Below are positions 59,552 through 64,000 of a stretch of DNA of 64,000 nt, piece after piece. Below the pieces are notes generated by a model. The model was not told where the DNA came from. It searched no databases and worked only from the letters and a program-made list of their open reading frames with translations. The position numbers were made by a program, and so were the translations under genes. Origin of the DNA: Styela clava (taxonomy: Eukaryota; Chordata; Ascidiacea; Stolidobranchia; Styelidae); NCBI RefSeq assembly GCF_964204865.1, contig NC_135260.1, positions 21,622,001 through 21,686,000 of the forward strand, written 5' to 3'. Position 1 is the first letter of the stretch. Every line of letters begins with the position of its first letter.

Positions 59552-62500
59552 ATGTTGAATATGTCTAAAAAAACAATTCCACAGTTTTGTGCCATATGCC
59601 ACAGAGAAAAGCAACCATCGAATGGGCTTTCGAGAGCATATAGCACGCCACTATTTGAAAAAACAACGCCTTCCGGAATATCCCTACGTCACAAGTACGG
59701 AAACCTTCCGTCGAAGAAAAATGACGATTTTTTTACCCAGGTAAGCGCGCTTAAGCATTTTTTATGTTTTTTTTTTATATCAAGTCACTCTTGGATTCTC
59801 TTCCAAAGCAATGCCATTTTAGACATGACACGGTGTCATTTTTGAAATATACTTAAATCTTGCTTGTATCTGAATAATATCTTTGTGAATTAGTAATTTC
59901 CCCAAAAAAAGTTACTGTATAACGTTGTGTTCAGGTAACTGAGCCTCAGTGGTTGAGACGCGGTAATTTGAAAGAGTCAGATTGTGTATGCAAACGTCAC
60001 CTGGCAATATTAATGAGAGGGGTTGATAGAGGGTGTGAGGGAGGATGCAGTTCACCTCTACATCGAGGGGCAAGACTATGTAAATCAGAAAGCTTGAAAA
60101 CAATTCCACCAACATGGCGACGACTTTTTATGCGCCACCCTCAAATAAAGGTTGGTACTTGAGTTTGTTATTAGGCGCACATTGCATTAAAAAATTTGCT
60201 TAATTTATTGGTTTTTATGATTTTAAAGTGTCGGTTGCGATTATATGGAGAGTTACTGGCAACAATCGCAATGGTTAATTTTTACAATTAACAAGTGAAA
60301 AAGATTTGATTGTCATAAACGGTTACGACAGTGAAGCAACCTACGCATATTTGTTTTCAGGACGAGGACAAAGAGCTTATGTTATTTTGTTGGGATTGTT
60401 ATAAAAAACACATGAGTCGTATGTCAAGATATGGTGACCCAATGGGTACACGTTTTGGGAAGAAAGTGGGTCTTCAACGATCAAACTCCTTAATCGATGG
60501 AGATGTGAATGGAAACGGTATCTTGCAGTCTATGAAAAAGTATAAATCAATGGAAAGGCTAGACTACAATTCCGTATCTATAAGTTGTACATCCACTGCA
60601 TATACAACTGGTGCACACTCGAGACGTAAATCGTCAAGTTCTGTGTCGCAGGGAGACAAAGAAGATGCTGTGTTGGAAAATGACAAACTGCACGAATCTC
60701 AATTTATGTCATCAAGAAGGACAAATAGAGGAAGAAGATCTTTAAAAGGAAAGCGAAGTCCTTCGCCACCAAACAACATCAGTCCAGTCAGAACGAGTGT
60801 TGTTCACAGCAAGCGGAAACATTCGCCCCATAAAAGTCCAAAATCTCTGAGTGTAAGGTGTAGCAGTAATCTAACAACAACAAGCCATGAAGTAGAATCA
60901 AATGTGACGTCAGTGGAAACAACATCTCTATCTCGCTTAAGCGTCGACGATACAGAATTCGTCGATCTTAAAATTCCGGGTTTTGCCCCTGTATCTCCTG
61001 TAGATTTACCCGAAACAAAGAAACATTCAAGTGACGAAGCATTCGATGTGTTGAGTGGATCACGAGATTTCAAACCAAACTTGAATTTTACAGATTGTAA
61101 AGAAGAATCTCTGAAGCTGTCTGAACTTACCAGTACTTTGACCAATGCAGAGTTTCACAGAAGCTTGGGATCAAATTTTCTTCCAAACGAGCTTGAAAAC
61201 ACTTATTCAAACAAAATTTCACATAATGAACTTAACGCAAACCATGAAAATCCTGTTGTCGATGACACACAATCAGGTATTTTTTCAAATCAAACTGGTG
61301 AAAGCACAACAAGTGCTGATGAATTGGCAGGCATATTTTCTAACAGTACCATTATCGAAGATATCAATGGGCTACCCAATGGAAATGAAACACTAATTGA
61401 ACTTGAAACTGATACTTTGCATATTCCTTTGATAGAATTCGATAATATTAGACCAGATATGCATTCATCTTCAGTGGATCACCAACACGAAAGCAGTGGT
61501 AGCAGCAGTGATAAAACTGGCGTAACTCAAATCGAAAATAAACTCTATGTTCCCCCAACAATATCTTCGATTCTTTTCAATGAGAATGTTTCAATTACAG
61601 AACCAGTAGAGTTTATCGATTTTGAACGTGATTTTAAGAATCCAACAGAAATTAACACAGCCGAAACTACAGAACACCCCGAAACAAATCAGATAAAAAC
61701 AGAAGCCGTCGACATGGTCGTAGAAGATTCGTCCAACATGATAAAAACCGTTTTAGAATCTTCAATATCTGTTTCCCCTCCTAAAACAAAGGGCGGCGCA
61801 TGTTTTCATACAGACAAAAACTCGATACTGAACAACAGCCTTTCGCCAAAAGCTTTTCGCAAATTAGCTGCGTCAACGCTCCAAATTTTGGAAAGTGTGG
61901 GACCGCCGAGACATCAAAGATCAAACCTATTTTTCCGTGATGACGTAAGTGAGCAAGAAAATCCTACACGTCTAAACGTTTTCATGAAAATCCCGAGGGA
62001 TCTACATTTTAAAACACACATGTCCGATTTCATTCGCATTCCAGCAGAGAACGTGGAGATATTTTCAGATACCATGTCGTATTTGGATGGCATTACGAAG
62101 ACAGTAGCAGGAGATGTGTCAATGCTTGCAAGCGGTATGTAAATATCCGATTATATTAACTATTAACCCAATAGTTTTTCAGTTTGTGATTCAGGATAAG
62201 GTATTTTCATCATGTTGTTACGTCGCAAAATCAGAACCGAGAAGTGATTTTTTCATTTCTGATGGATGCCAGACCATGATTATGACTTTTTATGAATCAA
62301 AATTGATTATAATATTGGGAGCTCCCGAAGTATGTGCACCAAGATGGCGCACAACCTGAACATAGTATGTGCAAGAGTATCTCGTGTTAGGGTTCAGGTT
62401 GTGCGCCAACATACTTACAAAACGGTTGAATTTGTAATTTGAATTGTGATTCGGATTCGTTTAGTTTAGATGATGTAGCTTGAGATTTTAACCGGCTCTT

Positions 62501-64000
62501 GATTTTATTGCCCTAGTATGTGTATAGTAAAATAAATATTATCCCATCCCATAAATATTCTAATATCATGTATCGGTTATTGCAGTACAAATACAACATT
62601 ATGTCAGATTTTATCATAAAACATTAATTTCAATTACCCAAATTTGAAAAAAAGATAGCGAAGACATGTACATAATATGTTATATAGCACACAAATACGA
62701 GAGTTATTGACGCATAAAGCTTGGAACGTTATCAATTCACTCAACACTTAAGCTGTTTAATTATTTTATCACTTATGCAATTGCATGGCAACACGCTCTG
62801 ATAACCCCAAAAGTCTTATCGTCGCCACTAAGTCATATATCGAGAGTTGTTTATTTATTATTTATATATGTATGCATAAATTGAGTTTTCTTTGGCTAAA
62901 CAAATCAAATAACCTCTCTCACACACTCTCTTTCTTCAAATGATGCTTCGATCAGTTATTTTCCAATGCTCTCTATGCGTTTGATTCCAAGACTCATACT
63001 CTGGCACAACTCAGAAACATAGAGCTTTTACATAAGTTTGGTTGGACGTCTAGCTTGTTATTTTAAAATGATTAGAGGCGCTTGTCATGTTGATTTTATA
63101 CATCTATAATTTATTGCTCATCTTCAGGCGAATTAAACATTCTGTCCGTCGATTTGAAACAAAAAGAAAATAGAACTGCACATCGAACGTTGGAGTACTC
63201 GGATGATCTACTAATATTACGTAGAGGACAGCCGTTTGATATAGAACTTGAATTGAGTCAAAACTTTGAAGAGAATCACCATAATATAGTGGTAGAATTA
63301 TTAATTGGTATGTTTCATTTTTTTACTTTCCCAAAACTGTTACATTATTATATTTTCTTAATTTAAGTTTTTTTGAATTCGCAAAATTCTTACTTTACAT
63401 AATGCCGATATCAGGATTAGATTGTAGGTTATACATTAAAACAAATTTGCAATAAAGAAAAAATTAAATGAAGATAATTTAAAACGTAAAATAAACATTT
63501 TTTTTCTATTAATGAACACTGTTCAGATAAAACACCATTTATCTACCACCATTTATTTTCGTTTTTCGAGGAATCAATATAGTTGGTTAACATTTTCAAT
63601 AAACGTTGTTACAATATTTTCGATTTATCGCAGGTAACTCTCCGCGAGTCAGCAATTGTACCCATCTCTTTCTTCCCGTGAAACGTTCCAATATAATTAA
63701 ATCAGAGCAATGCATCACATCAAACAGTGGTGGATGGTATACAAGGCTTGTGGAGAGTTGCGGAAAACTTGTAAAAATCGCCATTACGCCACCTTTTGTG
63801 TGTGCTATAGGATCTTACAGCCTATGTTTTCGGGTAAGTATATGGAAAAAAGTAGTGTGCTTTCTTTTAGGAAGATGATATCAGATATATAGAAGCCTAC
63901 TCTTTAACTGGTGACTGTGTTTGTTACAGATTCAAAAAGACGACACTGAGTCTCGTTGGAACTGTGGGACGGAGAATTGCCAAAGTTTTAAAGTGCTGTT
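59552..64000 (+). CDS. Transglutaminase with long N-terminal extension, 3'-truncated by window
   Basis: Exons: 59552-59740, 59935-60150, 60361-62134, 63128-63307, 63634-63833 and 63930 to beyond 64000; GT-AG introns with matching phases. Residues 1-152 carry Cys/His pairs that could bind zinc: C13-x2-C16-H17, C80-x-C82-x2-H85, C97-x3-C101, C112, C145-x2-C148 and H152. Residues 153-726 are serine- and asparagine-rich, with SP motifs, basic patches (RRSLKGKRSPSPP) and later acidic stretches; probably disordered. From about 727 the transglutaminase N-terminal beta domain begins (LNILSVDLKQKENRTAHRT, then LRRGQPFDIELEL), with GGWYTRLVESCGKLVKIAIT and GSYSLCF in the next exon. The Cys-His-Asp catalytic core is outside the window. 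Transglutaminases make glutamyl-lysine crosslinks. The join at 62134/63128 (phase 1) is inferred; unspliced, the frame would stop at 62140-62142. If that join is wrong, 59552-62142 is a separate unknown gene. Confidence 0.75.
62316..62420. mobile_element. CTCCCGAAGTATG-type MITE relic in transglutaminase intron
   Basis: The left part has GGGAGCTCCCGAAGTATGTG and CACCAAGATGGCGCACAACC. The right part has GGTTCAGGTTGTGCGCCAAC, then ATACTTACAAAA, and the middle has GTGTTAGGGTT. The right terminus is degraded. Third member of the family at 42103 and 46548. Confidence 0.75.

Noticed and set aside
61145..61396. Alternative frames inside 60361-62134
   Set aside because: The 591-codon main frame is far longer and joins consistently with the neighbouring exons; the short ones are shadows.
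42100..62420. TTAGGGTT motifs as interstitial telomere repeats
   Set aside because: They occur singly, always at the same internal place of the MITE family, not as tandem telomere arrays.

Overview
The window reads as a piece of a tunicate (ascidian-like) nuclear genome. It is AT-rich, its genes have many short exons with GT-AG introns of roughly 80 to 2,000 bp, and much of the space between genes is transposon debris. The strongest clue to the lineage is a multi-exon connexin: connexins are known from vertebrates and tunicates, and vertebrate connexin coding regions are usually uninterrupted. The complement-type MACPF protein, C-type lectin and transglutaminase also fit a non-vertebrate chordate. 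The species cannot be named from the sequence.

Five protein-coding genes were assembled by following splice sites and reading phase. (1) A secreted C-type lectin, minus strand, 9047 to 6464, five exons, complete. (2) A terminal-complement C6-like protein, minus strand, 31622 to 29095, two exons, TSP1-TSP1-LDLa-MACPF-EGF. (3) An ADCK5-type mitochondrial atypical kinase, plus strand, about 35770 to 43537, at least 14 exons. (4) A connexin, plus strand, 48857 to 52759, eight exons, one intron of the GC-AG class. (5) A transglutaminase, plus strand, 59552 to beyond the window end, with an unusual N-terminal extension of about 726 residues carrying Cys/His pairs.

Region by region: 1-5.1 kb is a repeat compound with long inverted arms and a diverged 1.1 kb duplication. 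5.1-5.75 kb is a hAT transposase remnant. 6.4-9.05 kb is the lectin gene. 10.9-16.5 kb is a 53-bp satellite array with higher-order structure. 17-28.5 kb holds no convincing host gene but several hAT, Tc1/mariner-like and foldback elements. 29.1-31.6 kb is the complement-like gene. 32.4-32.8 kb is a processed pseudogene of snRNP G. 34.1-35.0 kb is a nested foldback element. 35.8-43.5 kb is ADCK5 with three small DNA transposons in its introns. 44.7-47.5 kb holds two non-autonomous hAT elements with exact 8-bp target duplications. 48.9-52.8 kb is the connexin. 53.8-56.0 kb is a hAT element with exact target duplication and a broken transposase. 59.5-64 kb is the transglutaminase.

The genes do not form an evident pathway. 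The lectin, the MACPF protein and perhaps the transglutaminase could all serve immunity or wound response, but that is only a functional inference. Assignments come from recognising motifs and checking splice phase by eye; no database search was run.
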